Of a stretch of DNA of 64,000 bases, positions 37,860 through 48,383 are shown piece after piece; position 1 is the stretch's first letter, and each line of letters opens with the position of its first letter. Under the pieces are notes generated by a model. That model saw only the letters and a program-made list of their open reading frames with translations, was not told where the DNA came from and made no database searches. The stretch comes from Pogostemon cablin (taxonomy: Eukaryota > Streptophyta > Magnoliopsida > Lamiales > Lamiaceae). Location of the stretch: the NCBI GenBank assembly GCA_023678885.1, contig CM043005.1, forward strand, positions 2,904,314-2,968,313, read 5' to 3'. Made by a program: the position numbers and the translations under genes.

Positions 37860-37887
37860 CCGTGCATCGTACGAGTCGAAATACTAG
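37860..37887 (+). mobile_element. Helitron-type 3' terminus
   Basis: 'cccgtgcatcgtacgagtcg' can fold into a short GC-rich hairpin. It is followed 7 nt later by CTAG (37884-37887) and then a T, the canonical Helitron 3' end (hairpin, CTRR, insertion between A and T). The preceding 'aaacacaatc' is shared with the minus-strand Helitron ending at 47256, so both belong to one family. Confidence 0.7.
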
Positions 37888-39939
37888 TTAGTATAGATAG
37901 ATAGATCTCTATCTAGCACTGGAGAATGGTGTTACAGCGCAAAATCCATCTCACAGTATTATCATACTCAAATTTTGTGCAATGCACTTTAACACTTCGC
38001 TAAATTGCATTGCTGTTTTTATTTTAGTAATTATGTACATGTATTTATGTATATATTTATGATAGATTTTCGTCAAAATAAATATTTATATTTTTTAATA
38101 GTAAAATAAGATTAATAAAAAGTTTTAGATTGAAGAAAAAACATGTAAATTTAAACAAATACTTGTGTGAGATCATCTTATGTAACGAGTTCCGCTAGTT
38201 GAATAAAAAGTGGAGTAATATTTAATAAAAAATAATACTTGATTGATGAAAAATGATAGTGATACAGTGAAATATGAGTATTTTATGAATAATTCGTATT
38301 ATAAATAAAAAGTGACACTCATTTTAATATAAAGTGATAGCATACCCTATAAAAAATTATGTTCCCTCCATCCCACCGAAAAATCCCTATTTTACTATAT
38401 TGAGTGTCCGCTCCAAAGGTCCCTATTTTCCTTTTTAAGTAAAAGGGCCCCACATATTCCCACCACTCACTACTAATACAACTACCCACTACACATAATA
38501 ATATAATAATACTCTTTAATCCATGCGTAAAATAAAAATGAAAACCTCTACACGGGACGAAGGAAGTAATTTATTAAGAAAATGAGAAATAGTCATAACA
38601 CAAGACAATTTTATGTAAGTGTGGCCCGTAATTTAGTATAGAAAATAGTGTAGACTATTGGAGATGAATTACTATTATACTCCATAAAGCAATACTCATT
38701 TCCTTCTATTTTCAACTTCATACTTTTACGTTTTAATTAGTTTCAACTTAAACTTCACTTTTTTATAAAAGATAATGACATTCATCTGCTACAATACTAA
38801 TCCTAGTTAACTTTTAAACACTTGCAAATCTTGTAATATGAGGTTAATTTAGATATTGATTATAATACATATTAAATATTTAATGGGTGGAATATAAGAT
38901 GGAATAAGAAAATTGAATAAATAATCCCATTTGTATCCCAATAATACACTTTAATTTTAAAAATGTATCTTCCATCAACATCATTAGGGGCCCCCACCGC
39001 CTATGTCTTGGGGATTGGTGGAGGAGGTAAATCGCAGGATGTGCCTCAAGTGTCTTATAGAGAGAGTTCACTATTTAACTTGTGCTTGCAAGGGGCCCAC
39101 ATGTACAATGAATGAGAAGATGAATAGGGTGTAGTGAATAGAATTATAATTTAATCTAAAGTTTACGGTGGTCTACGTACTCCCTCCGTCCTACCGAAAG
39201 AGTTCATTTTTGTCATTTTTGTCATTCTACCCAAAGGGTCCTCTTTCCTTTTTTATACACATGAGACCCATACATCCATCTAATACAATTAAAAATATGG
39301 GGTCCACACTCCCACTAATACAACTATTCACAATACATTAAATAATAGTAATAATCATTAATCTACGTGTCAAAAAGCAAAAATAATCCTTTGTGTGGGA
39401 CGGAGGGAAGAGTATTTGTGAAAAAGTAGAAGCCGTTGGAGATTGAGGGAGAGCGGAGTGGGTGCGTTTGTAGTGGAGCACCGATCTCAAAATCTCCGTC
39501 CAATGTCCATCCATTTCAAGAAGTAAACTCAAATTTCTATTTGCATGATTTCATCCATCAACAAAAAGTAACATTTCAAGAACATTTTTTTTTTGAATCC
39601 CACTTTAATTACATCACCATTGAATTCCGAACTCCCTACAGCCGACCAAAAGAGAACAATTGAATTCCCAACCCGCACAAGCCGTTGCTTGTTTTCATTC
39701 TGTAAACTTGGAAAAAGCAACGAATTTCGTGGCTTTCAAGATGAATTGAAATGGATGGAATGAAAATCTCTCACCCACCGATGCCGCTTCTTTCTTCTAT
39801 TCTCCACTTTTTGGTTATGACTTCAACAACCCGCTGTTAATAAATCAGTGTCACTCCTACCAAACCCCCTCCACGTATTTTACCTGTCATGATCACTGTT
39901 TTTCGGTATAACTTTTCGAAAACGTCTTCGCTCTAGCTA
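37888..39939. other. Intergenic region upstream of ARP3 with two MITEs
   Basis: MITE 1 (38361-38568) starts 'gttccctccatcccaccg' and ends 'cacgggacgaaggaagta'. MITE 2 (39178-39414) starts 'tactccctccgtcctaccg' and ends 'tgggacggagggaagagta', about 0.5 kb before the ARP3 start. 38160-38350 carries the 'cttgtgtgagatcatctt' and 'aaagtgataat' motif group also seen at 16.4 and 18.2 kb. 39415-39939 should hold the ARP3 promoter and 5' UTR; no clear TATA box was found. Confidence 0.6.
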
Positions 39940-42900
39940 ATGGATCCTGCTACCTCTCGTCCTGCTGTAGTCATCGACAATGGAACTGGGTAATTTTACA
40001 TATTGATCGATTTTGCATTCCATATTGCTCTTAATGTGTTTGATGTAATGCTTCTTTGAGTATTGTTATGTGGGATGGCTAAATCTTCATAATGTGTGCG
40101 CTTATTTTGATGTGGGGTTCTGCTAAAGGTTGATTCTTTATCCCCATACCCACCCTACCCTGGGGTTGGTCAATTGCATGTATACTAAAATGGGTTTTGC
40201 TGGAAATGTAGAGCCATGCTTTATTGTCCCAACTGTAGTTGCACTAAACGATTCATTCGCCAATCAGCCTCGGCCTAGTTCTAGGAAGGGCAGCAACTGG
40301 TTGGGGCAGCACAACGCAGGGGTGATGGCGGATCTTGATTTCTATATAGGTGAAGAGGCATTATCTAGATCTAAATCTAGCACCACATACAGTTTGAGCT
40401 ATCCCATTAAGCATGGGCAAGTGGATAATTGGGATTCAATGGAGAGGTTCTGGCAGCAGTGTATGTTTAACTATCTGCGGTGTGATCCAGAGGATCACTA
40501 CTTTCTGTTGACTGAGAGCCCGTTGACTGCACCGGAGAGTCGGGAATATACTGGAGAGATCATGTTTGAGACTTTTAATGTTCCTGGGCTCTACATAGCA
40601 GTGCAGCCTGTACTTGCTTTGGCTGCCGGATACACAACATCCAAGGTTGGTTTTCAGTTTGGTAGTGTTGGATTATGGCATTCTTTTTTCTTCCTTGATA
40701 TGTGGAGATTGTTTTTTGGGATCATTTGAACTCCATTATACTATAAAAATCTGTGTCGTGTTAAAATCTTAGAATGGGTATTGAAAAATTTTCCGCTTTC
40801 TTTGTGAGCTAAGAACTAATCATCTGTAGCAAATATCATTGAGGTTTCTTAAGTATGCATTTATTGATAGTTGAATTTATATCTAGATTTTGCTGAATAT
40901 GCATTTACTGATTTGGATTTTAAAAGTGATGGATGGACATTTGATCTGAAAGCTAGTCTGATGTGGAGCAAGGTGCGGTGAACGTGGACGAGTCGCCGTC
41001 CAGGCCGCTGCTGGCGTGATCGTATTCTAATCATCTTGATTGATTGGCTCAATCATCTTGATTGATTATCTTAATCAATCTTGATTGATGGGCTCAATCA
41101 TTTTGATTGATTATTTTAATTATTCCATCAATAATTGTGAGATTGCATATTTCCTTTTATGGCTTGATAGGTAGTATTATTTAAATAATGAGATTGAGTC
41201 TATGTAAGATTATCAAGAATATTGAGAAATATACGGGAGCCAATTCGGCTATTTGGCAGACACATTTGTGTCTGATTTTCTGAGTGCTAACAATTGGTCC
41301 GACCTGCCGGATCGCTCACCCGAGATGACGCTTACACGTAGCGAGCAGAGGATTGAAGATTTGGAGAGGGGTCAAGAGGTGATCAAAGAATCAATGGGGA
41401 AGATGGCTGACAAGCAGGCGAGTTTCGCTCAGCAATTGAAGGAAATCGCCGAGTCACTAGCCGGGCTGACTGCGTCAGTGACGGCGCTAGCGGCGAACGT
41501 GGCATCGGGATCAGCAACTAGGCCGCAGGTGATCGAAGAGGCATCCTCGGCAGCTCTGGAGCCAGGTGCGACAGTCGCTGCTGTGGGGGAAAAACTGTCG
41601 ACCCCACCTTCACTACCGTCCTTCGACGGCACTGATCCCATCGGTTGGTTAGCCAGGGCCAACCAGCAGTTTGAGTTGCATCAAACACCTGGCGAGATGA
41701 AGCTATCTGCAGCAATGGTGGCTATGGAAGAATCAGCCTTGTATTGGTTCTCGTGGATTCGGTCCCGGAAACCTGACATGACCTGGGAAGAATTCGCACG
41801 AGCCCTTACGAGCCGGTTTGACGCACGCTATAAGGGAAGCCCCTTTGAGCGGCTAGCCGCAGTTAAACAAACTGATTCGCTGGAGGAGTACGTAACGATT
41901 TTTGTTCAATTGGCAAGCCAAGTTCCGGGGCTCAGCGATGAACATTATCTAGGCTATTTCATGACGGGGTTGGCGGAGGATGTTCGGAGCTCACTACGAC
42001 TCCTCCGCCCGCCTGATCTGGAGACCGTAATGGAGTTGGCGAGGGACGTGGAACATAATCTTGGAGTTATAGGGGGTGGCCGAACCCCGAAATCGATTAT
42101 GGGCGGTTCACTTGGGCGACCCGCATTCCAGAGCCGCTTCTCAGTTGGGGTGAATCCCGGCCATGGACCAAGGCCAGTCGTCCAGTCATCGTCGGCTTCA
42201 GGAGGATCATCAACCGGGACCTCAGTGCCACAAGGGACTACCCACAGCATACCACCGGGAAGATCTTACTCAACTGGCCAGTCTGCCGGGCCACCACGCT
42301 TCGCGCGTATGACCCCCCAGGAGATGGCAGATCTTCGCGCTAAAGGGTTGTGTTTTCGTTGCAAGAGAACTTATATGCCGGGACATCAGTGTCCTATGCG
42401 ACAACTGAATGTTCTAGCAGCGGAGGAAGATGAAGCAATGGACTTGCATTGCTTCGAGTTCCATGAAAATTCCAACGATCAGATGGTGGCAGATGGAGTG
42501 ATTACTGCAGTGGATGAGAGAGGGGAATGCGTGCTTCCCGTATACTCATTGGCGGGATTCAAGGGCCCGCGTACTATGCGAATGGGAGGAGTTTTGCAAG
42601 GACATGACATCACTGTTCTCGTGGATAGTGGGGCCAGCCATAACTTTATCTCAAGTTCTTTACTGTCTAAGTTAACATTGAAACTTGACAGGTCAGTCCG
42701 TTTCGGCGTACAGCTAGGCGACGGAAGGCGCCAAGAGTCGGAGGGGTATTGCCGGGATCTCGAAGTTTCGGTGGCGGGCATATCCTTGGTGGCCGATTAC
42801 CACGTGTTTCCGCTAGGTGGAGTGGATGTGATATTGGGAGTGGCTTGGTTGGCTGCCCTTGGGGATGTAAAGACGAATTGGGCCAACATGACCATGGTTT

Positions 42901-45218
42901 TCAAAAGTGGTGGTAAAACGGTGACGCTAAGGGGTGATCCAGCTATGTGTCGCACCCCCATGGGCCTCCGAGAGCTAATTCGGACCCAAGATGCTGACTT
43001 TTGCATCATGCTACTAGAGGATGCACCACCAAAGTTGGCGAATCCGGTACCCGATGGGATCATGGAGGAGTTGCTTCCTGAGTGTGATGGAATCCTAGCT
43101 TTTGCAGATGGAATCCACTTAAATTCAGTAGCAAAATCTGCAGCTGACTCGCTCTCTCAGCGTACGGAAGGAGGTGGACTGCTAGCACTCAGAGTTCACA
43201 ATTGGGGTGAGCTGGCCGACGTTCTAGTCGAGCAATCACAAGATGTGGTGGTGGATTTCAGTGAGCAGTTCCCTTGGCTCAACCTTGGGGACAAGGTTGT
43301 TTCTGAGAGGGAAGGAATTGATGTGGAGCAAGGTGCGGTGAACGTGGACGAGTCGCCGTCCAGGCCGCTGCTGGCGTGATCGTATTCTAATCATCTTGAT
43401 TGATTGGCTCAATCATCTTGATTGATTATCTTAATCAATCTTGATTGATGGGCTCAATCATTTTGATTGATTATTTTAATTATTCCATCAATAATTGTGA
43501 GATTGCATATTTCCTTTTATGGCTTGATAGGTAGTATTATTTAAATAATGAGATTGAGTCTATGTAAGATTATCAAGAATATTGAGAAATATACGGGAGC
43601 CAATTCGGCTATTTGGCAGACACATTTGTGTCTGATTTTCTGAGTGCTAACTGGTGGTATAAGGAGACATAAGTGCTCCTTTATACCAAAAGGTCAGGGG
43701 TTCGATTCCCCCTGGCAACATCCTGCAGGCATATGGACTGATCACCCCTGTGCTTGAAGGTTGGGGTGCATGGCCTGCAGGCCTTGTTAGGGGCGGGCCG
43801 GGGCAGCGATCTGCAGCGACCCGCAGCGTCCTGGTCCGGGTAACTTGGGCCGGCCAGGCTAGGTGGGCTAGGCAGGCTTGGTCAAGGGCCCGCTTCCTAA
43901 CATAGTCCTTTTTCTATTTAGGATCATGTATTTGTCTTATGCCAAACATTCTGTCTCTCTAATAATGAACAGAAATTGTTGATTTAGGTTACATGTGAAT
44001 AGAGGATAAGTTTTCTTTAGTTGGGTCTAATCCATTGAATGATCTAGTGCACTGAAATAAACTCTGCAATTTCATCGTTAATCCACCCTCCGCGCTGTCC
44101 TGGAGCTTGATTAGTTACCTCGGCTAATGTCATTGTAATTGTCCACTTATATTAGGAGATTGGCATAAGATTATATGACATAATCAAGAGTTACCTTTTG
44201 AAATCTTGTTTTCCTTATATTTCAATACTTCTTCTTAGTGTGAGATGACAGGTGTTGTGGTGGACATTGGAGATGGGGCTACTCATGTTGTGCCAGTTGC
44301 AGATGGTTACGTTATTGGGAGCAGCATTAAGTCCATTCCAATTGCTGGGAAAGATGTAACTCGGTTTGTTCAGCACCTCATGAGAGTATTACTCTTCTCT
44401 ATTCTGTATTAAAAGTGGTCACTATCTTGTTAAAAGTTTAAAAAAAATGTATTTTTAATCTGGAGAACTAAACAATGACCTGCTTTTCGTTATGGACTTT
44501 GACGTTTGTTCTCTGAGTTCATATCCTTGAAGATTGCCTTGTTAACCTAATGACAAGAATATTAATTAGTTGATTAAATAAATTTTTTTTTTTTTTTTTT
44601 TTTTTTGTGGTTTGGGTGAGAGTGTTTAGGTCTGAATTAGTTTTCCTTAACATCACATGCTGGTTAGTGAAGGAGTCCTTGATTTATTTGCTTTTCCTAC
44701 TACTATTTTCTCATTCCAAGATTGTTCTCTTCAGGAAAGAGGAGAAAATGTTCCACCCGAGGAGTCCTTTGAAGCAGCCCGGAAAGTGAAGGAAATGTAT
44801 TGCTACACATGTTCTGACATTGTCAAGGTATTGTCTGAAAACTACTGACTTATTGCCTACCCCAGCCAACAGTTAAAAGCACAAAAGAACATGTACATGC
44901 ATATACATATATTATTCGCCCAATTTAAGCATAGGTGAATGAATTATATCTTGAAAAATGCATATCAAGTTGCAAGCTCGCACTTGCCAAATTTTTTTTG
45001 TTGATTTGTCAAGATGAGTCAGATGAGAAAAGATTGTTTTTAACCAGTTTATGTTCTTTGACAACTCCAGGAGTTTAATAAGCATGACAAAGAGCCAGCA
45101 AAATACATAAAGCAGTGGAGAGGTACTAAGCCAAAGACTGGAGCTCCATATACTTGTGATATAGGCTATGAACGATTCCTTGGTCCCGAGGTCTGTTTAT
45201 TCACTTTCCTTATGTATG

Positions 45219-45275
<57 letters not shown>

Positions 45276-46328
45276 CTATTAGTAACACTTTAAATTAAAT
45301 TTTCTGTGAATTCAATAGGCATAATTATTTCATATCTCTTTCTCCCTAAGTTCATAGTAGATTAATTTGTTTATGAAATTTTAATCCATTTTCATGCTGT
45401 CAACTTTTTTAGTTTTGGTTTTGCTTGCTATATATAGTGATTAATTCAGCTGTTAGATCTTCATAATTCTTCGGGTATTGGAAATTCTTTATGATCTATG
45501 CTTTCTTATTCAGGTCTTCTTCAACCCTGAAATTTACAGTAGTGATTATACGACCCCTCTGCCTGTTGTGATCGACAAATGTATACAGTCTGCACCAATA
45601 GATACAAGAAGGGCGCTGTACAAGGTGGCATGAATATGCTGATTAATAAAAATCTTATACTATTATGTTTATTTATGATTAGGCTTCCTTTCATTTTTAC
45701 TAAAACTCATTTGATATGATTTAGAATATCGTATTATCTGGAGGATCAACCATGTTCAAAGACTTCAACCGAAGGCTGCAAAGGGATCTAGAAAAGATTG
45801 TTGATGCTCGTGTTCTTGCATCTGATGCTAGGCTTAGTGGAGAACTGAAGGTAACCTATTTTTTCTTCTCATTTTTTGTCGTTTCACCAAATATAGGCTC
45901 TGATCGAATATGTTCTTTCTTCAGTCGCAACCTATGGAAGTAAATGTCGTAAGTCATCCTATTCAGAGATGCGCAGTTTGGTTTGGAGGCTCTGTATTAG
46001 CATCCACACCTGAGTTTTTCACTGTACGTTTTTGTTCTTTTCTTTGGCGTGCCTCAAAGTTTGACATCAGTTCAATGAAAGCACTTCTCGTTGCTAGCAT
46101 AGATGGCATCTGTAACTGACATGGCGACATGTGTTTTGATTCAGTTTTTACTGACTTTTGAACTCAGGAGTATAATCTAACCTTATTCTTGTACTAAGGT
46201 TGTAGTTGGATTACTTAGCTCTCTTTCTCTCTATTTTTCCTGCACAGGCTTGCCACACGAAAGCTGAATACGAGGAATGTGGAGCAAGCATATGTCGCAC
46301 AAACCCAGTTTTTAAGGGAATGTATTGA
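39940..46328 (+). CDS. ARP3: Actin-related protein 3, ARP2/3 complex subunit
   Basis: Nine exons by homology: 39940-39989, 40180-40645, 44239-44385, 44735-44827, 45071-45190, 45514-45624, 45725-45850, 45925-46023, 46248-46328. Together they give 1293 nt, or 430 residues (plant ARP3 is about 427). Visible: 'VVIDNGTG' phosphate loop, 'YTKMGFAGNVEPCFIVPT', 'DLDFYIGEEAL', 'DPEDHYFLLTESPLT', 'VVDIGDGATHVVPVADGY' (second phosphate loop), 'IVLSGGSTMFKDF', and 'SICRTNPVFKGMY' at the C-terminus, all ARP3-diagnostic. With ARP2, ARP3 forms the pseudo-dimer that nucleates branched actin filaments, and in plants it shapes trichomes and pavement cells. Splice sites are GT-AG except the intron 1 acceptor, which reads AT at 40178-40179. 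The nearest AG (40127-40128) would add 17 in-frame codons. Intron 2 is 3.6 kb because of an LTR element. All exon frames are open. Confidence 0.93.
40959..41292 (+). repeat. 5' LTR of the ARP3-intron element
   Basis: 334 bp, TG...CA ends, preceded by 'tagtc'. It contains 'aatcatcttgattgattg' tandem-like stretches (41035-41120). The first 53 bp correspond to the coding end of the element's polyprotein (see the gag ORF), so LTR and ORF overlap. Confidence 0.93.
41325..43379 (+). CDS. Gypsy Gag-protease ORF fused to pol C-terminal tail
   Basis: Start ATG at 41325, directly after the LTR and PBS; the longer frame from 41253 begins with TTG inside the LTR and is not needed. 684 residues: N-terminal coiled-coil-like segment ('EQRIEDLERGQEVIKESMGK'), Retrotrans_gag capsid domain about 138-222 ('LYWFSWIRSRKPDMTWEEFA', 'LTSRFDARYKGSPFERL'), Ser/Gly/Pro-rich linker, CCHC zinc knuckle at 343-357 ('CFRCKRTYMPGHQC'), and aspartic protease with 'VDSGASHNFISSSLL' (catalytic Asp about 434) and 'VDVILGVAWL'. 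After 'LLPECDGILAF', where RT normally begins, the frame continues into a segment ending 'SEQFPWLNLGDKVVSEREG' (from about residue 647). That resembles the extreme C-terminus after integrase and chromodomain in full-length relatives. RT, RNase H and integrase are therefore deleted with the frame kept. The stop lies 61 bp into the 3' LTR. Confidence 0.9.
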   Translation: MTLTRSEQRIEDLERGQEVIKESMGKMADKQASFAQQLKEIAESLAGLTASVTALAANVASGSATRPQVIEEASSAALEPGATVAAVGEKLSTPPSLPSFDGTDPIGWLARANQQFELHQTPGEMKLSAAMVAMEESALYWFSWIRSRKPDMTWEEFARALTSRFDARYKGSPFERLAAVKQTDSLEEYVTIFVQLASQVPGLSDEHYLGYFMTGLAEDVRSSLRLLRPPDLETVMELARDVEHNLGVIGGGRTPKSIMGGSLGRPAFQSRFSVGVNPGHGPRPVVQSSSASGGSSTGTSVPQGTTHSIPPGRSYSTGQSAGPPRFARMTPQEMADLRAKGLCFRCKRTYMPGHQCPMRQLNVLAAEEDEAMDLHCFEFHENSNDQMVADGVITAVDERGECVLPVYSLAGFKGPRTMRMGGVLQGHDITVLVDSGASHNFISSSLLSKLTLKLDRSVRFGVQLGDGRRQESEGYCRDLEVSVAGISLVADYHVFPLGGVDVILGVAWLAALGDVKTNWANMTMVFKSGGKTVTLRGDPAMCRTPMGLRELIRTQDADFCIMLLEDAPPKLANPVPDGIMEELLPECDGILAFADGIHLNSVAKSAADSLSQRTEGGGLLALRVHNWGELADVLVEQSQDVVVDFSEQFPWLNLGDKVVSEREGIDVEQGAVNVDESPSRPLLA
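43319..43902 (+). repeat. 3' LTR of the ARP3-intron element, split by an insert
   Basis: 43319-43651 matches the 5' LTR with no difference that I could see. The final 'ctaac' recurs at 43897-43901 followed by 'a', completing the TG...CA repeat after the 245-bp insert. Confidence 0.9.
43652..43896. mobile_element. GC-rich tRNA-like insert nested in the 3' LTR
   Basis: 245 bp between two copies of 'ctaac'. The first third is tRNA-like: 'tggtggtataagg', then 'aggtcaggggttcgattcc' with a perfect T-arm (GGGG-TTCGATT-CCCC, a pol III B-box). The rest is GC-rich and repetitive ('cctgcaggc' twice, 'ggccggccaggctaggtggg'). It has no poly(A) tail and no ORF. A tRNA-derived SINE or TRIM-like unit is likeliest; the exact class is not established. 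Confidence 0.6.
45219..45275. repeat. (TA)n/(T)n low-complexity run in ARP3 intron 5
   Basis: TA repeats followed by a T run directly after exon 5. A 24-nt T run at 44583-44606 in intron 3 is similar. Confidence 0.9.
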
Positions 46329-46947
46329 TAGGACAGCCTGTGATATAGACATCCTGGGAACACCATCCAGCATGTCCGTGAGCATTTCATGGCGATGATC
46401 CGGAAGACGATGTAAAAGCTACTTTCTTTCTAGGTGCAACAAATCAGTTCAAGAAATGGAGGTTCTTGATTATATTCTTTCCAAAGTAAAAGAATTCAAT
46501 AGGAGACAGTACCTGAAATGTTGCTTGCATCAACTTAGAATGATTGGTGTTACAGCAACATCTGTGCAGATGATGTTAGAATAAATTATTTGGCATATGT
46601 AGATAGATACTCTTGTACTAAAGCTCTATTTTCTTGAATCAACTGATTTGTTTGTTTGTAAATTGTAATGTCTGAACAGATAATGCTGAGATATATTTCC
46701 CTTTTTTTTTTTTTTTTTCCTATGGTCGTTTATTCTCATTCCTTCTAATTTTTTTTTTTTTTTTGTAAATTCTTCATTTTTTATATTGACGGTGTTGTAA
46801 TTTTTCCCCTCTGTTTTTAAGTATGGGCTGTAGTCATAGTTTTATTTTAAATTAATAATCTTGATCATGTTTGTGAAATTAAATAATGGGTCTTGCTCTG
46901 TGTTCTTTAATCAAGTTTTTTCGTACTATTTTTTTCCCATTTTGTCG
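46329..46947 (+). other. ARP3 3' UTR and downstream flank
   Basis: 'aataaa' at 46580-46585 is the best polyadenylation candidate, 252 bp past the stop. T-rich runs follow at 46700-46770. No gene. Confidence 0.5.
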
Positions 46948-47175
46948 TACTCCCAAGCACATGTTTGGTAGCTCGGAGTTTAAGAAAAATTATTTTTTGT
47001 TGTAAAGAAAAGGGGTATCCTATGCATGTATTTGGTAGCACGGGTTTAAGAAAAATTATTTTTTATTATAAAGAAAATGGGTATTTTGAGTAATTGAATA
47101 GTTGATTTTAATTATATTGTGTGTAAAAAGAAGATGATATTTTTGTAATAGTATAGTATTGCAAGGTTATTAATA

Positions 47176-47255
47176 TTGTGTATTATTTTCATTTGTAGAG
47201 TAAGCAAGTATACCTTTAACGGATCAAAATAGAAAATGTGTTAGTATTTTTGGGA
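47176..47255. repeat. 80-bp direct repeat, left copy (partner 48384-48463)
   Basis: Starts 'ttgtgtattattttcatttg' and ends 'tagtatttttggga'. It differs from the right copy at two positions. Its last base abuts the Helitron's CTAG end exactly. Confidence 0.9.
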
Positions 47256-48377
47256 CTAGTTTTTTTACCCGTGCGCTGCACGAGATTGTGTTTAACATTT
47301 TTTTTTACTGTAATACTAATTATTTAAAGATGAAAGAATTATAGGACTAATTTACAAAGTTGTATAATGATAAAGTTTTGCAGATCTACTAAAATTGGGC
47401 ACTGCATATTATAAATGTAATGTTTTTTTCGAATATTTATTTATTTTATGCATATTATAAATATAATATTTTTTTTCGAATATTTGTTTATCTTATCCTT
47501 AGAATGTTGAGTATTAGCAACGGAACTATTCAAATGTCAAACCATCGCTCCTTATTACCAAAATATACAACTCAAAATTATGCAAAATGTCAAATTCCCA
47601 ACATAATATAAATATAATATGTTTAATAATTTTTTTAATTTGGAACATAGCAATAAATATTACCTTGAAGGAGTAGGCACTGAAACATAAATCTCGATCA
47701 GTAAATCGCGACACACCCTTTAGCACTCATGTAACAAAATTTAACTTATAAAAATACTATGCAATTAAAGGAAGAAAAATTACCCATGTGCGTTAGAATC
47801 ATCAATTACTTTACACATGCCTAAATAGAGATATATTATGAAACATCATATCACCTAAAAAGTATTACCCATCACTTTTAATAACCAATTCTACATGGTT
47901 TTACTGGAGAGTAAAAGTTAAATTAAACTAACTATAACATGACAAAGAAATATAAATTATGATTTTTTTAATCCCATGTTGGAGATAACTTTGCAATAGT
48001 TCCCCCTAACATAATATTGTATTTTGTGCAGAAATATACATAGTAACTTTTTTCAGAGTTGACTTGTGACTTACAAAAAATTATATCTTGTATAGAAATA
48101 TAAATATTATAATTAAATACCACTGATTAGTCAACAACTTGTCTCAGAGTTGACTTGTAAGTAGTTCTTATTGTTCACTTTTATAAGCCCTAACCATGAA
48201 CTCTTCACTCATTTCTCTGCATAAGCAATAAATTTTCAGAAATAAATCTTCTTGTCTTAATCCATAGTTATAACAAAATAGCTAGTCATAGTAATTGAAT
48301 AAGACCTTTTAGAAAAATCTCTCTTCTATATAAACTTCCAGTGCAAAGAATTATGAGATGACAATATATATAGTGGA
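47256..48377 (-). mobile_element. Non-autonomous Helitron, 1122 bp
   Basis: Minus-strand reading: 5' end 'TCCACTATATATATTG' at 48377, preceded by A. 3' end: hairpin 'ctcgtgcagcgcacggg', then 'taaaaaaa', then CTAG ending at 47256, followed by T. These are the standard Helitron signatures (A|TC...CTAG|T). The interior is AT-rich with no RepHel ORF. It shares 3' sequence with the terminus at 37887. Confidence 0.85.
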
Positions 48378-48383
48378 TAACCT

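Larger units (their letters stand above)
40959..43902 (+). mobile_element. Young Ty3/gypsy-derived LTR element in ARP3 intron 2
   Basis: Two 334-bp LTRs (TGATGTGG...GCTAACA) read the same over at least 333 bp by eye. They flank a PBS-like site ('attggtccgacctg', 41293), an intact 684-codon ORF and a polypurine tract ('gagagggaaggaa', 43305-43317). The target-site duplication is 'tagtc' (40954-40958 and 43903-43907). The right LTR is interrupted near its last base by a 245-bp insert, and the duplication only becomes visible once that insert is discounted. Reverse transcriptase, RNase H and integrase are absent, so the copy must have been moved in trans. It has the same orientation as ARP3. Confidence 0.93.

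Noticed and set aside
41253..41324. Extension of the gag ORF upstream to a TTG in the LTR
   Set aside because: It needs a non-ATG start inside the LTR. ATG at 41325 follows the PBS and fits normal element layout.
40954..43656. Element without target-site duplication, caused by recombination
   Set aside because: Once the 245-bp nested insert is recognised, a perfect 'tagtc' duplication appears, so a normal insertion suffices.
43640..43725. Possible tRNA gene
   Set aside because: The T-arm is perfect, but acceptor and D stems do not close and no anticodon loop is supported. It is better read as the head of a tRNA-derived insert.
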